Source: an uncultured SAR324 cluster bacterium
GTDB lineage: Bacteria; SAR324; NAC60-12
Assembly (NCBI GenBank): GCA_902562015.1
Contig: CACERX010000003.1
Span: 1-64,000, forward strand
Direction: 5' to 3'
Length of the DNA: 64,000 nt
The stretch's first letter is position 1; every line of letters begins with the position of its first letter. The position numbers and the translations under genes are program-made. The notes beneath the pieces are model-generated. The model did not search any database. It was not told the origin of the DNA and saw only the letters and a list, made by a program, of their open reading frames with translations. This document shows positions 1 to 9,602 of the stretch, piece after piece.

Positions 1-2
1 GA

Positions 3-401
3 TTAAAAAAACCTTTAACATTACTTATTGGTGATTTATCAGTTATCCATGATCTTAATTCATTCAAAATGCTTGCAGAATCTAAGATTCCTGTTTTTCT
101 CGTGATCATAAATAATTATGGTGGTGGAATTTTCTCTTTTCTGCCTATATCGCGGCAAGAAGAAATATTTGAAATGTATTTCGGCACACCACACAACCTT
201 GAATTCCGGGCAATTTCAGAAATGTTTGGGCTAAAATATCATAGGCCTGAATCAATCAAAGCATTTGAGGAGGTATTTTTGACCTCAATTCGAAAAAATG
301 AATCTACAGTTTTCGAAGTAATTACTAAGCGCGAAAGGAATCCGAAACAACTTGACGATTTTAAAAAGAAATTAATGAAATGTGATTTTAGACCAAAATA
401 G
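3..401 (+). CDS. menD: MenD C-terminal part (SEPHCHC synthase), cut by window start
   Basis: Thiamine-diphosphate enzyme of menaquinone synthesis that joins 2-oxoglutarate to isochorismate. The reading frame is open from base 3, well before the first ATG at 69. The upstream part reads IGDLSVIHDLN, which matches the conserved GDLSxxHDLN stretch of MenD, followed by NNYGGGIFSFLP, the family's ThDP/Mg2+-binding region. About 132 residues are visible of a protein usually about 550 long; the start lies outside the window. The C-terminal end is normal. The call implies menaquinone as a respiratory quinone, although no other men gene is in the window. Confidence 0.9.
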   Translation, partial: LKKPLTLLIGDLSVIHDLNSFKMLAESKIPVFLVIINNYGGGIFSFLPISRQEEIFEMYFGTPHNLEFRAISEMFGLKYHRPESIKAFEEVFLTSIRKNESTVFEVITKRERNPKQLDDFKKKLMKCDFRPK

Positions 402-511
402 GTAATTCCAAACTGCACAAAATGTATCTCAGGAAAATAGTTTTCAGATTCGGGTTATGAACATTTTTTTTTCTTGCTACTTACCCCTACATTCTAGTCT
501 CAAAAAAAGCC

Positions 512-1627
512 ATGACAATACGTTATGATTTGCCCCTGATCGGAGCAACCTTGTTCTTACTCTCTTGGGGAACAGTCATGATATACAGTACAGGTGGTGT
601 ATTTGCGGACCTTCAGTACAATGACGGACAATATTTTTTATATCGCCATCTTTTTCATGTGCTGGCAGGGCTTGTAGCTATGGGTATCGCTTTGGCTGTT
701 AATTACAAAAAATGGAAACAATTATCGATTTGGATGATGATTGGAATACTTGTATTGCTGATTCTTGTTTTAATACCAGAAGTAGGCCATGAAGTAAAAG
801 GAGGGAGACGCTGGCTTCGCTATGGATCATTAAGTATTCAGCCTGCTGAATTACTAAAGGTTGTTTTGATCATTTATGTGGCATCATACCTGGAGAGAAA
901 ACAGGAATTGCTTGCTTCTTTCTTCAGGGGACTGACTCCAAACTTTATTGTCACTGGAATTTATCTTTTTCTAGTTTTGCTTCAACCAGACTTTGGCAAT
1001 GTTATTTTGATTGCAACAACTGTATTACTTATGCTTTATGTAGGCGGAGGTCGTCCTGTCCACATTGCTGGCAGTTTGATTGGTATGGGTATAATCGCCG
1101 GATTATTGATTGCATCACATTCATACCGAGTTCAGCGGATGCTAGCTTTTTTGAATCCGTGGGATGATCCGCAAAATTCAGGGTTTCAAATCATCCAATC
1201 ATTTATCGCACTCGGAACTGGAGGATGGTTAGGTAGAGGACTGGGTGAAAGTTTTCAAAAAAGACTTTTCCTGCCTGATGCCCATACAGATTTTATTTTT
1301 GCAATTATTGGAGAGGAACTAGGTTTTTTATGGATTTTTGTATTAATTATCATTTTTTCCGTATTTATCTGGCGAGGTTATTGGATTGCTTGGAATGCTC
1401 AGGATACATTTGGTAAACACTTGTCTTTTGGTGCAACAACATTAATTGGTCTTCAAATTGTTCTGAACCTTTTCGTAGTTGTCGGACTTCTTCCGACAAA
1501 AGGCTTGCCGCTACCATTCATAAGCTATGGTGGAACCTCTCTAGTGGTCTCAATGTTTTTGACAGGGCTCTTGCTTAATATAAGTGCATCTTTAAGACCT
1601 GTAAAAGCATCCACCGACAAAACTTAA
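512..1627 (+). CDS. ftsW: FtsW-type SEDS peptidoglycan polymerase
   Basis: Polytopic inner-membrane protein of the SEDS family, which polymerises lipid II at the division septum together with a class B PBP. The 371-residue sequence is hydrophobic throughout with about ten membrane segments. It carries the family motifs KGGRRWLR, LLQPDFGN (including the conserved Asp) and, near the C terminus, GLLPTKGLPLPFISYGG. The TKGLPLPFISYGG wording is typical of FtsW, whereas RodA usually has VVGVPLPFVSYGG. It stands alone here and not in a mur/fts cluster, so RodA remains a minor alternative. No strong Shine-Dalgarno precedes the ATG. Confidence 0.87.
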   Translation: MTIRYDLPLIGATLFLLSWGTVMIYSTGGVFADLQYNDGQYFLYRHLFHVLAGLVAMGIALAVNYKKWKQLSIWMMIGILVLLILVLIPEVGHEVKGGRRWLRYGSLSIQPAELLKVVLIIYVASYLERKQELLASFFRGLTPNFIVTGIYLFLVLLQPDFGNVILIATTVLLMLYVGGGRPVHIAGSLIGMGIIAGLLIASHSYRVQRMLAFLNPWDDPQNSGFQIIQSFIALGTGGWLGRGLGESFQKRLFLPDAHTDFIFAIIGEELGFLWIFVLIIIFSVFIWRGYWIAWNAQDTFGKHLSFGATTLIGLQIVLNLFVVVGLLPTKGLPLPFISYGGTSLVVSMFLTGLLLNISASLRPVKASTDKT

Positions 1628-1652
1628 GCTTCTGCCTTCAATTCTTCAATTA

Positions 1653-4600
1653 ATGAGAAATTGTTTTTTTCATATATTATTCCGGAACAAAAAGAAGTAC
1701 TGGTTCCGTATTTTTTACCAGAAACCATTTACCCGGACCACAATTTTAATTTCACTAATCTGGCCTACCGGAACTGTTTTTTTTCAGGACTCTTTAATAC
1801 ATATAAAAGCTAAACCTGTCTTAGCCCAGACAGAAAATAAGAAAACAAACTCTCCAAAAAATCATCGGCTAAAAAATTTTCTACTGAGTACCAAGGATCG
1901 AGATGAATGGACTCAAATGATGCTTGCAATTTTAAATAGTGTCCCAGCGGTTGAGAGTGTTTTATCTCAAGGTATTAGAGTAAATATTCGTGGCACAGAT
2001 AGATTTCACGGGGTAACACCCCTTATGTTCGCCTCCAGAATAGGTGCAGAAGTAATTGTTAAATTATTAGTTGAAAAAGGCGCCCGCCTAAATGATACAG
2101 ATTCCCTAGGTAATACCGCTCTAATAGAAGCAGCAAAAATGGGTTTTCTGGAAACAGCTAGATTTTTACTTCAACAGGGAGCAAATCCTAATGCTGAAAC
2201 TAATGAACAATGGACTGCTTTAATGTTTGCTTCACATGCAGGGCATGTGGAAGTTTTGGAATCTTTACTAAAATATGGGGCTAATTATGATTCACAGAAC
2301 AAATTTGGTATGTCTCCCCTAATGTATGCCTCTCAAAATGGTCATTTTGAAATATTGAAGAAATTAATCAATCGTGACGCAAATGTAAATTTAACCTCTC
2401 AAAATGGTTCAACTGCCTTAATGTGGGCAATCCGTTCAGGGCACGAAAAGACTGCTGAACTTTTGTTGGCATCCGGTGCAGATCTTCATTCTTCAGAAAA
2501 TGAGTTTAAAATGTCACCCTTACTTCTGTCAGCAAAGTACGGAAGGACAGGTATTTTGAAGAATTTGTTATTTTCCGGATCAGATATTAATGCAGTTGAC
2601 AAACACGGAGCTAATGCTCTGATAAAAGCCCTTAGCTACAACCATTTTGAAACCGCACTGTTGCTGATTGAAGGTGGGATATCAGTCAATAACCCTAACC
2701 AAAATAAACTTACTCCTTTAATGATATCTTCTTCAAAAGGGAATTTTGAATTGACTGATATACTTATTGAAAAAGGTGCCAAAGTTAACGTAATGGATAA
2801 AAATGGCAAAACAGCATTGATGTATGCAGCTGCTGAAGGCAAAACAAACATTGTTAAACTGTTACTAAGAGAGAAAAGTAGACTTGATTTTCGTGACGGT
2901 TTCGGTATGACTGCCTGGATGCACGCCGTGGAAAATAAAAACATTCCAGTTATTGAATTTCTAAGCAAAAAAGAAATTGATACTAATGAGAATCTTTTTT
3001 ATGCAGTATCCAATGGACACTATGAAGCAGTTAAAATTTTACTTGAATTACAAGCAAACCCTGAGGCAAGGGATGAAAAAGGTTGGACATTATTGATGTT
3101 GGCAGCAAATAACGGACATAAAAAAATTGTAGAACATCTGATAAAAAGTGGGGCTAAAATAAACCATATTAATGAGTTAAATAAAAATGAATCTGGATGG
3201 ACTCCATTGATGTTGGCAGCAGGCGGTGGTCATCTTGAAATTGTTAAAATACTAATTGCTAAAGGTGCCGACCTGACTGCTCGTGACACTGATAACTGGA
3301 CCGCACTAACATGGTCTTCCTTCACTGGAAACACAGAGATAGTGAATTATTTGATTCAAAATGGTGCATTTATTGACCAAGTCAGTTCTGACGGTGCAAC
3401 CCCTCTGATTTGGGCAGCCTCTCAAGGTCATACAAATGTAATTCAAGCCCTATTAATTAAAGGAGCAAAGATTACCAAGAAAGATGCAAACGGTAAAACT
3501 GCATTAGTACATGCGGCTACAAAGGATCACTTCTCTACAGCGAAAGTTTTGATAAAATTTGGAGCTGACTTAAATCACGATCTACTTTATGCAGCGCGCA
3601 GGGGTTACAACAAAATGGTTAATTTTCTGCTAGATGAAAAAGCTGATGTTGATTACATTTCTGTGAAAAGTGAAACTGCATTGACTCTTGCTATACAAGA
3701 AAAGCAAATAGAAACCGTACGAATTTTACTGGAGAGTGGAGCAAACACTACTGTGCAAAATGCGAAAGAACAAACACCTTTGATGATCGCTGTTTTAACT
3801 GGAGAGACTGAAATTGTAAAACTTATTTTTCAACATCAAAAGCTGGATACGTCTCCTGCCAAACTTGATACTGCTGATTTCATTGGCAATACACCATTAA
3901 TGGTCTCTGCAGACAAAGGTTTTTTGGACATAGCGACATTGTTGCTTGAGCGAGGAGCAAAAATTGAAAGTATTAATCGCTGGAATGAAACAGCTTTAAT
4001 GTTTGCTTCTTCAAAAGGTTTTCGTGAAATTGTCGATCTTCTTCTTAAGCATGGTGCAGACATAAATGCTAGAGATATTGCTGAAAAAACTTCTTTACTA
4101 AGAGCTTCCCAAAATGGACACCTGTTAACTGTTGAAATGCTTCTTTTAAAAGGTGCAAATTTACATTTTAATGCTTTTGACCTGGGTGGAGAAGGAGGAA
4201 CAGCACTTATACAAGCAGCAAGAAATGGGCATAACGATGTCTTGCAAAAGCTTTTGATCGATGGAGCTGAAATCAATACAACTGAACTTATGTTCCATCA
4301 CTCTGCCTTAATGGTAGCAGCACTGAATGGTCATCTAAAAAGTGTTAAACTCCTTCTAAATGCCGGTGCTGATCCGATGCTAAAAGACACTTCTAAGCGT
4401 ACAGCTTTATTGCTGGCAGCAACTAATAACCATTTTTCAGTTATCAAGCACCTCTTGAATGTGAAACAAAATGGTAGACAGAAAGATTCAAAAGGCAATG
4501 GTATCTGGCACTTATTTGCAATGAGCGATGGTCAGAAAAATACAGTCGCGGAAACCACTGAAATAGCTAAGAAAGATAAAGAAAATTTCAATTTAATGAA

Positions 4601-4811
4601 AGAAATTATTTCGCAAGGAGTTTCATTAGACTCTATAAATGGCGATGGCGAAACAGCTTTAATGTTAGCCGTAAAAAGAGAAAATTTGAAGTTAGTAAAA
4701 ATTTTGCTAAGACTTGGAGCTTCAACTGACATTACTACACCTAGAGGCGAAAATGCATTTTCACTGGCAGAAGCTTCCGGCAATATTGATGTTTTAAAAC
4801 TCCTACGTTGA
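1653..4811 (+). CDS. Large exported ankyrin-repeat protein (about 27 repeats)
   Basis: A 1052-residue protein, almost entirely ankyrin repeats. The N terminus is a long basic stretch followed by a hydrophobic segment at about residues 30-45, ending near an AKPVLAQ site around residue 58, which looks like a signal peptide or membrane anchor. From about residue 120 to the end I count 27-28 repeats of 33 residues, with the usual T-A/P-L-M-x-A-A, GH, V..LL..GA and N..D..G positions. Some units are shortened (around repeats 10-11 and 16-17), and one near the C terminus is stretched by a Lys-rich insert. No enzymatic domain is visible. It starts 25 bp after ftsW. A binding scaffold in the periplasm or envelope is the reasonable inference; the ligand is unknown. 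Confidence 0.88.
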   Translation: MRNCFFHILFRNKKKYWFRIFYQKPFTRTTILISLIWPTGTVFFQDSLIHIKAKPVLAQTENKKTNSPKNHRLKNFLLSTKDRDEWTQMMLAILNSVPAVESVLSQGIRVNIRGTDRFHGVTPLMFASRIGAEVIVKLLVEKGARLNDTDSLGNTALIEAAKMGFLETARFLLQQGANPNAETNEQWTALMFASHAGHVEVLESLLKYGANYDSQNKFGMSPLMYASQNGHFEILKKLINRDANVNLTSQNGSTALMWAIRSGHEKTAELLLASGADLHSSENEFKMSPLLLSAKYGRTGILKNLLFSGSDINAVDKHGANALIKALSYNHFETALLLIEGGISVNNPNQNKLTPLMISSSKGNFELTDILIEKGAKVNVMDKNGKTALMYAAAEGKTNIVKLLLREKSRLDFRDGFGMTAWMHAVENKNIPVIEFLSKKEIDTNENLFYAVSNGHYEAVKILLELQANPEARDEKGWTLLMLAANNGHKKIVEHLIKSGAKINHINELNKNESGWTPLMLAAGGGHLEIVKILIAKGADLTARDTDNWTALTWSSFTGNTEIVNYLIQNGAFIDQVSSDGATPLIWAASQGHTNVIQALLIKGAKITKKDANGKTALVHAATKDHFSTAKVLIKFGADLNHDLLYAARRGYNKMVNFLLDEKADVDYISVKSETALTLAIQEKQIETVRILLESGANTTVQNAKEQTPLMIAVLTGETEIVKLIFQHQKLDTSPAKLDTADFIGNTPLMVSADKGFLDIATLLLERGAKIESINRWNETALMFASSKGFREIVDLLLKHGADINARDIAEKTSLLRASQNGHLLTVEMLLLKGANLHFNAFDLGGEGGTALIQAARNGHNDVLQKLLIDGAEINTTELMFHHSALMVAALNGHLKSVKLLLNAGADPMLKDTSKRTALLLAATNNHFSVIKHLLNVKQNGRQKDSKGNGIWHLFAMSDGQKNTVAETTEIAKKDKENFNLMKEIISQGVSLDSINGDGETALMLAVKRENLKLVKILLRLGASTDITTPRGENAFSLAEASGNIDVLKLLR

Positions 4812-4851
4812 TTTATTCAAGGAAAAAACAGGAAAAAGTTTTTCTATAGTT

Positions 4852-5085
4852 TCAACTTCCTTTATTCCAGTGATTTATTACTAATTTTTTCTCTTTCTCC
4901 AAGAACTCAATTTCGTTAATTTTGCCTTGAGTTAAACCTCCTCTGAGATAATGTAATTTCGCCAGGAACTCTTCTTTTGAATTGCAATGACTCCAACCAT
5001 TTTCCTTCATATGAACAAGTTTTTCATACTCTTCCTTTGAAACCTCAATAGGGTTTTCCAGAGCATGTGGAGTTAAGCAGATCAC
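4852..5085 (-). CDS. Small hypothetical protein, 77 aa
   Basis: Soluble, charged 77-residue ORF reading opposite to both neighbours and starting at a GTG. It contains EVSKEEYEKLVHMKENGW and a Lys/Glu-rich C-terminal helix; no membrane segment or known domain is recognisable. It fills most of the gap between the ankyrin gene and lnt, has a normal amino-acid composition and is not overlapped by another credible gene, so I think it is real. An internal ATG (residue 27, before KENGW) is an alternative start giving about 51 residues. Function unknown. Confidence 0.5.
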   Translation of the reverse strand: MICLTPHALENPIEVSKEEYEKLVHMKENGWSHCNSKEEFLAKLHYLRGGLTQGKINEIEFLEKEKKLVINHWNKGS

Positions 5086-5187
5086 TGTTTGAAAACGAAT
5101 AAATACTAAAAATGACTGGTTTAGTAAAATAAGTCTATAATTATTCTTGCATTAAAATGTTATGCTTTCAAGTCACTCACTTAGTCT

Positions 5188-6870
5188 ATGAAAATCGGAA
5201 AAAACTTACAAAATTATAGCGCAAAAATTAAAACCAATTTTTGGATTGGGAGTATTGCGTCAGGTATTTTGCTAGGTCTTAATGCCCCTGGATTTGGAAC
5301 TCACTGGGTTGGATTAATTTGTTTTTTCCCAATTTTATTTACTCTTGAACAATTATATAAGAAAACATACCTCACATTCTGGAGGCGATGCTTAGGTTTT
5401 TTTTGTGTTTGTTGGCTTACAGGCGGAATTGCCTCTTTAATAGGAGGGCATTGGATTACAAACAGTATACATGTTTTCGGTCACATCCCTTTTATCTTTT
5501 CATTGCTTATCACCGGGGCAGGATATGGTTTGGAAGTTGGCCTGCAGCTTTTTGTCTATTTTGCCATTCCGTTACTTTGTATCAGAAAACTCGGGAACTG
5601 GGAATTAGTATCGCGTCTTTCATACGTTATTGCAATTGATCCGTGGTATCCTCGCTTAATTCATTGGAACTATGGAGGGCTGACTTTTGCGCAATTCCCG
5701 TTTCTTGAACAAGTAGCAGATATATTAGGCTCATCAGGACTTATTTTCTATAGTCTCGGATTGCAATTCCTGCTAATGGCTTGGTGGCGTTTAAAATCAG
5801 ATTTTAGGAATTCAAATGATAATGCAGTAGGATATAAGTTTCTTAAACAAGCATTTGTTGCATATTTATTATTGTGGTTTGTGGGTCTTAGCTACGGCGC
5901 ATGGAGAATAAACGATATCAACAAAAATGATAAGCCACACAATTCTGATTCATTTATAAATATCATAGCTGTACAACCAAATTTTTCCCTCCAAGATCTG
6001 GCTTCACAACCAGAACTTGCTCATTCAAAACGACAGGGTAATCTGGAACGTCTGTTTGAGGATTCGAAGAAATACTTATCAAAACTTCAGAAACAATCTA
6101 TAGAGCCTAAACTGCTTGTTTGGCCTGAGTCAGTTTTTCCACTTCCTTTTTTTAAGGTAAAAGAAGCTCGCCAAAAAGTGACCCGATTTGCAAAAGAAAA
6201 TAATACTGCGATCTTATTTACTACAGTTGACTGGGAAAACACTATTAATGATAGGAAATTTCATGGAGTGTCTGTACTAGTGGGATCAAATGGGAAAATA
6301 CTGGATAGATACAATAAAATATTCCTCATTCCTTTTGGTGAGATGATTCCATTTTCAAATATTTTTCCTAAAACTGCATCTTGGCTTCGCACAAATATAG
6401 CAAACATGTCCAAGTTCGAACCGGGTCAGGAATACAAGGTTTTTTCCTTATCTGAAAAAGTTCGGTTCTCTGCCCCAATTTGTTTTGATGTTTTCTCTCA
6501 GGAGGTTGTTCGTGGAATGTCCCTCAATGGAGCAAATCTTGTTGTAAACCTCAGTAACCTAGCCTGGTTCGGAAATACCACTGCATCAGATAACATGGTT
6601 GCAGTTCTGCGCTGGAGAGCCATAGAAAATAGAATCCCCGTTGTCTTTGCATCAAACAACGGAGAAAGTATCATCATTGGAGCAGATGGAAGAAACCTGA
6701 GCAGACAATTGGGACTTTTTGAAAAAGGAGCGTTAATCGCTAAACTTCAACTTAAATCACGTTTTTCATTCTATCGAAAGTACGAAGAATGGATTAATAT
6801 GGGATTATTTTTTATATTTTTTGTGCTGGTTTTTTTTGCACATGTACGCGGAAAAATATTTCAAAAATAA
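5188..6870 (+). CDS. lnt: Apolipoprotein N-acyltransferase
   Basis: Inner-membrane enzyme that adds the third acyl chain to the N-terminal cysteine of lipoproteins. The N-terminal half (about residues 15-250) has the expected membrane helices. A periplasmic nitrilase-like domain follows, and a final membrane segment lies near residue 540. The nitrilase triad is visible: E314 in VWPESVF, K377 in DRYNKIFLIPFGE and C432 in APICFDV. The length of 560 is slightly above the usual 500-540. Its presence indicates an outer membrane with triacylated lipoproteins. It stands alone, with the small opposite-strand gene upstream. Confidence 0.94.
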   Translation: MKIGKNLQNYSAKIKTNFWIGSIASGILLGLNAPGFGTHWVGLICFFPILFTLEQLYKKTYLTFWRRCLGFFCVCWLTGGIASLIGGHWITNSIHVFGHIPFIFSLLITGAGYGLEVGLQLFVYFAIPLLCIRKLGNWELVSRLSYVIAIDPWYPRLIHWNYGGLTFAQFPFLEQVADILGSSGLIFYSLGLQFLLMAWWRLKSDFRNSNDNAVGYKFLKQAFVAYLLLWFVGLSYGAWRINDINKNDKPHNSDSFINIIAVQPNFSLQDLASQPELAHSKRQGNLERLFEDSKKYLSKLQKQSIEPKLLVWPESVFPLPFFKVKEARQKVTRFAKENNTAILFTTVDWENTINDRKFHGVSVLVGSNGKILDRYNKIFLIPFGEMIPFSNIFPKTASWLRTNIANMSKFEPGQEYKVFSLSEKVRFSAPICFDVFSQEVVRGMSLNGANLVVNLSNLAWFGNTTASDNMVAVLRWRAIENRIPVVFASNNGESIIIGADGRNLSRQLGLFEKGALIAKLQLKSRFSFYRKYEEWINMGLFFIFFVLVFFAHVRGKIFQK

Positions 6871-6909
6871 TTTCCATTAATTATTAACAAAATATTTTCA
6901 AGAGGAAGA

Positions 6910-7701
6910 ATGGAATTAGGACTAAAAGGAAAAGTCGCAATGGTTGCAGCTTCAAGCAAGGGACTCGGTTTTGGAATAGCAAAAGCATTGGCTGAAGAAG
7001 GAGCTACGCTATCAATAGGCAGCCGAACAAAAGGTGATATCGAAGCTGCCGCAGAACAACTACGGAAAGAAAACAACACAAAGGTATTGTCCTCTGTAAT
7101 GGATTCATCAAATCCTGAATCAATTTTAGAGTGGACCGATACGACAATAAGAGAATTTGGAGGAGTTGACAAACTTGTAGTCAATGCAGGAGGCCCTCCT
7201 GCCGGAAAATTCGAAGATTTTTCAGATTCGGACTGGCAAGCAGCTTTTGAGCTAAATCTTTTCAGTGCCGTTCGGATGATTCGGGCAACTATCCCATCAA
7301 TGCGTCAGCGTGGTGGTGGCTCAATTTTGACTGTAACTTCAATGGCTGTCAAGGAACCAATTGAAGCTCTTATTCTCTCAAATGTTATGCGTTCCGGGGT
7401 TACCAGTTTGATTAAAAGCCTTTCAGCTCAACTGGCAAAAGATAAAATCCGATTAAATAATCTTATGCCTGGGCGTATCAATACTGATCGTATCAAGTAC
7501 CTTGATTCACTGAATGCAAAAAAACAAGGAATTTCGATTGAACAGATTGAAAAGTCTAATCAGGCTTTAATACCTTTGGGACGTTATGGTACAATAGAGG
7601 AATTTGGACGCTGCGGTGCATTTTTGCTTTCTGATGCTGCAAGTTACATTACAGGATCCAGTCTTGCTGCCGATGGTGGCTTGATGAAAACCGTTTGGTA
7701 A
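6910..7701 (+). CDS. SDR-family protein lacking the Tyr-x3-Lys pair
   Basis: A 263-residue Rossmann-fold short-chain dehydrogenase resembling 3-oxoacyl-ACP reductases. The cofactor loop is ASSKGLGFGIA (residues 14-24), and the NAGG motif is present in VVNAGGPP. The catalytic region is altered: a Ser remains in VTSMAV, but the positions of the canonical Tyr and Lys are S157 and R161 (SNVMR). This wording is typical of the atypical BKR-like SDR subgroup, so it is probably ancestral and not a recent mutation. The C terminus ends with a normal SDR SYITGSSLAADGG. Substrate unknown; a standard FabG role is unlikely. It follows lnt by 39 bp on the same strand. Confidence 0.85.
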   Translation: MELGLKGKVAMVAASSKGLGFGIAKALAEEGATLSIGSRTKGDIEAAAEQLRKENNTKVLSSVMDSSNPESILEWTDTTIREFGGVDKLVVNAGGPPAGKFEDFSDSDWQAAFELNLFSAVRMIRATIPSMRQRGGGSILTVTSMAVKEPIEALILSNVMRSGVTSLIKSLSAQLAKDKIRLNNLMPGRINTDRIKYLDSLNAKKQGISIEQIEKSNQALIPLGRYGTIEEFGRCGAFLLSDAASYITGSSLAADGGLMKTVW

Positions 7702-7843
7702 TTAATTCTCAAGTTTCACTCAATTATGCCGATAAAAATGATCAAAAGGAATAATGGTTTTCCCTCAGTAATATTAAGTAAATTGGGTTCTCCAATCAGA
7801 TGATAAATGTATTTCTTTACAAGTATTTTGATCATAAAATGAG

Positions 7844-8620
7844 ATGCTTATGCCTATCAATTACCTTAACCTATATCTTTTCTCAATCTTTGGAGGGCTT
7901 TTAGCTACACTAGGTGGTATAGTGGTTTGCTATTCCGGAATGTCTGAAGCAAGCTTTTTGGTCAACAAAGGAATGGAAATAACAACATATTATCTTGATA
8001 AAAATCGCTACGACCTCTATTTAATAGGTTTGGTTTACAGCATAACTTTTGGAGTTGCATTACTGCTTGTACTTTCAGTGATTGTGATACCTACAAAAGA
8101 ACAAATAAATAAACGAACATCTGAATCACAGATTGGTGAATCTCCCGTTACAGGAGCCCAACATAAACCAGAAGCAACTACCAGCAAAGAAGAAACTTTA
8201 GATGAAACTGAAACTTTATCTGAATCAGATGAATCTCTGGGAATAGAACTTGAACCTGAATTAGAATCATTTAGAGACGCTGAAGAGGAGGAACTAGCAG
8301 CTTTAACTGGAAATGCTGCAGGTGAAGTTTCAGACGTGATTTATGGGACAGGACAAATAACTGACGAAGCACACAGATCATTCATTCTGAACAGTCCCGA
8401 CAGCGCCGTAAAGTTTCTGCTTAGAAAAGAACTGGACGGTAAAACCTTGAAATCAGCACAAGATGAAATATATGAAGGCTGGCAAAACCGGGGGCTTTCC
8501 CGAGGCAAGTTGCGTAAACATTTTCTAAAATTAATGGAATGGGATAGCGTACCTGAGTTAGAAGTCAGCGAAATCTATGAACAAGTTAAAGATAAAGTAT
8601 ATGAAATCAAACAAGCCTGA
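7844..8620 (+). CDS. Membrane-anchored protein with acidic linker, function unknown
   Basis: 258 residues. There are two hydrophobic segments (about residues 10-31 and 55-82), then a Glu/Ser/Thr-rich acidic linker (about 85-150) with repeated ETLDETETL-like wording. A compact, charged C-terminal domain (about 165-258) follows, containing SPDSAVKFLLRKEL and WQNRGLSRGKLRK. I do not recognise the family. A second ATG two codons downstream (7850) is an equally possible start. It lies 41 bp before the MoxR-type ATPase on the same strand, so the two may be cotranscribed; a role as membrane partner of that ATPase is only a guess. Confidence 0.72.
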   Translation: MLMPINYLNLYLFSIFGGLLATLGGIVVCYSGMSEASFLVNKGMEITTYYLDKNRYDLYLIGLVYSITFGVALLLVLSVIVIPTKEQINKRTSESQIGESPVTGAQHKPEATTSKEETLDETETLSESDESLGIELEPELESFRDAEEEELAALTGNAAGEVSDVIYGTGQITDEAHRSFILNSPDSAVKFLLRKELDGKTLKSAQDEIYEGWQNRGLSRGKLRKHFLKLMEWDSVPELEVSEIYEQVKDKVYEIKQA

Positions 8621-8661
8621 ATCTCCAGCTTTATAGACCTCACAGCCAGTTAACAAAATTA

Positions 8662-9573
8662 ATGAATTCAAAACTTTTCAAAGGAACCCCAACCTATCTG
8701 CTGGATCCGAAACTAAGTGAAGCATTCCAAATTGCAAGATTGCTTGAAAAACCTCTCCTGCTGGAAGGTGAACCTGGAACAGGAAAAACTAAACTTGCGC
8801 AGGAATTCGCTACACAAGAAAAAGTGCCAATATTTGAAGTTCCAATAACATCTGAAAGTAAAGTTTCACTACTTGTCTCCAGATTTGATGAAGTACAACG
8901 CTTGATGGATGCTCAGGCTGCGGTTGCAAATGCTCAAATGAAGCAGGCGGGAATAGAAATGCAAATTGATACAGGCGGGCGCCATGTTGAAAACCTGACA
9001 GAATATGTTCATTTAGGTCCGCTGGCACAAGCTTTTTCCACACCGGGATCAGTTTTATTACTGGATGAGATAGACAAGGCTCCACGCGAACTTCCTAATA
9101 ACCTGCTGTTTCTGCTTTCGGAACGTAGAATTGTTGTCCCAGAAACGCAACAAACAATTTCCTGCAAGCCAGGGGGAATGCCGATAATTGTTATAACTTC
9201 CAACCACGAACAGGATTTACCTGCACCATTTATACGGCGCTGCATTTATGCATATATTGAGTTCCCGTCTCCTGAAAGGATGAAAGAAATTGTCCGTATG
9301 CATCATCCCGGGGCAAATAAGAAAATTGTGTCCGCAGCTATTGAAATTTTTTATCAGCTGCGTGAGCTTGATTTGACCCGTAGACCTTCTACCAGTGAAA
9401 TTTTGGACTGGATCGGATATCTGGCTAAGACAAAAGTGCTTGACTCAAAAATTGTTGAAAAGCTTAAAGGTGCTCATACGCTGGTAAAACATCGTGACGA
9501 CATGGAGCTTTTGCAAGTTATTCAGGAAAAAGGTATTGAAGCTGCCACCAGTAGAAAATCATCCAGCTGGTAA
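8662..9573 (+). CDS. MoxR-family AAA+ ATPase
   Basis: A 303-residue AAA+ protein of the MoxR/AAA_5 type, a class that works as chaperone-like machines inserting cofactors or remodelling complexes. Walker A is GEPGTGKT (36-43) and Walker B is LLLDEID (132-138). Sensor 1 is IVITSNHEQDLP, an arginine finger lies in PFIRRC, and a sensor-2 region is RRPSTSEILDW. These fit the subfamily whose members are often paired with a CoxE-type VWA protein; no VWA partner is next door. It is followed after 29 bp by plsY. It is not CobS-like enough to be called the CobN partner, although CobN lies 4 kb away. Confidence 0.86.
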   Translation: MNSKLFKGTPTYLLDPKLSEAFQIARLLEKPLLLEGEPGTGKTKLAQEFATQEKVPIFEVPITSESKVSLLVSRFDEVQRLMDAQAAVANAQMKQAGIEMQIDTGGRHVENLTEYVHLGPLAQAFSTPGSVLLLDEIDKAPRELPNNLLFLLSERRIVVPETQQTISCKPGGMPIIVITSNHEQDLPAPFIRRCIYAYIEFPSPERMKEIVRMHHPGANKKIVSAAIEIFYQLRELDLTRRPSTSEILDWIGYLAKTKVLDSKIVEKLKGAHTLVKHRDDMELLQVIQEKGIEAATSRKSSSW

Positions 9574-9602
9574 CCCCCATTCTCCATTTTCAAGTAAAGT
9601 AA

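Noticed and set aside
2636..2968. Minus-strand open frame within the ankyrin gene
   Set aside because: A shadow of the regular repeat codons; similar frames at 3836-4276 and 4532-4783 arise for the same reason.
8662..9573. MoxR ATPase as the CobS chelatase partner of CobN
   Set aside because: The sequence follows the general MoxR pattern with PSTSEILDW and not CobS, and it is on the other strand 4 kb from cobN.
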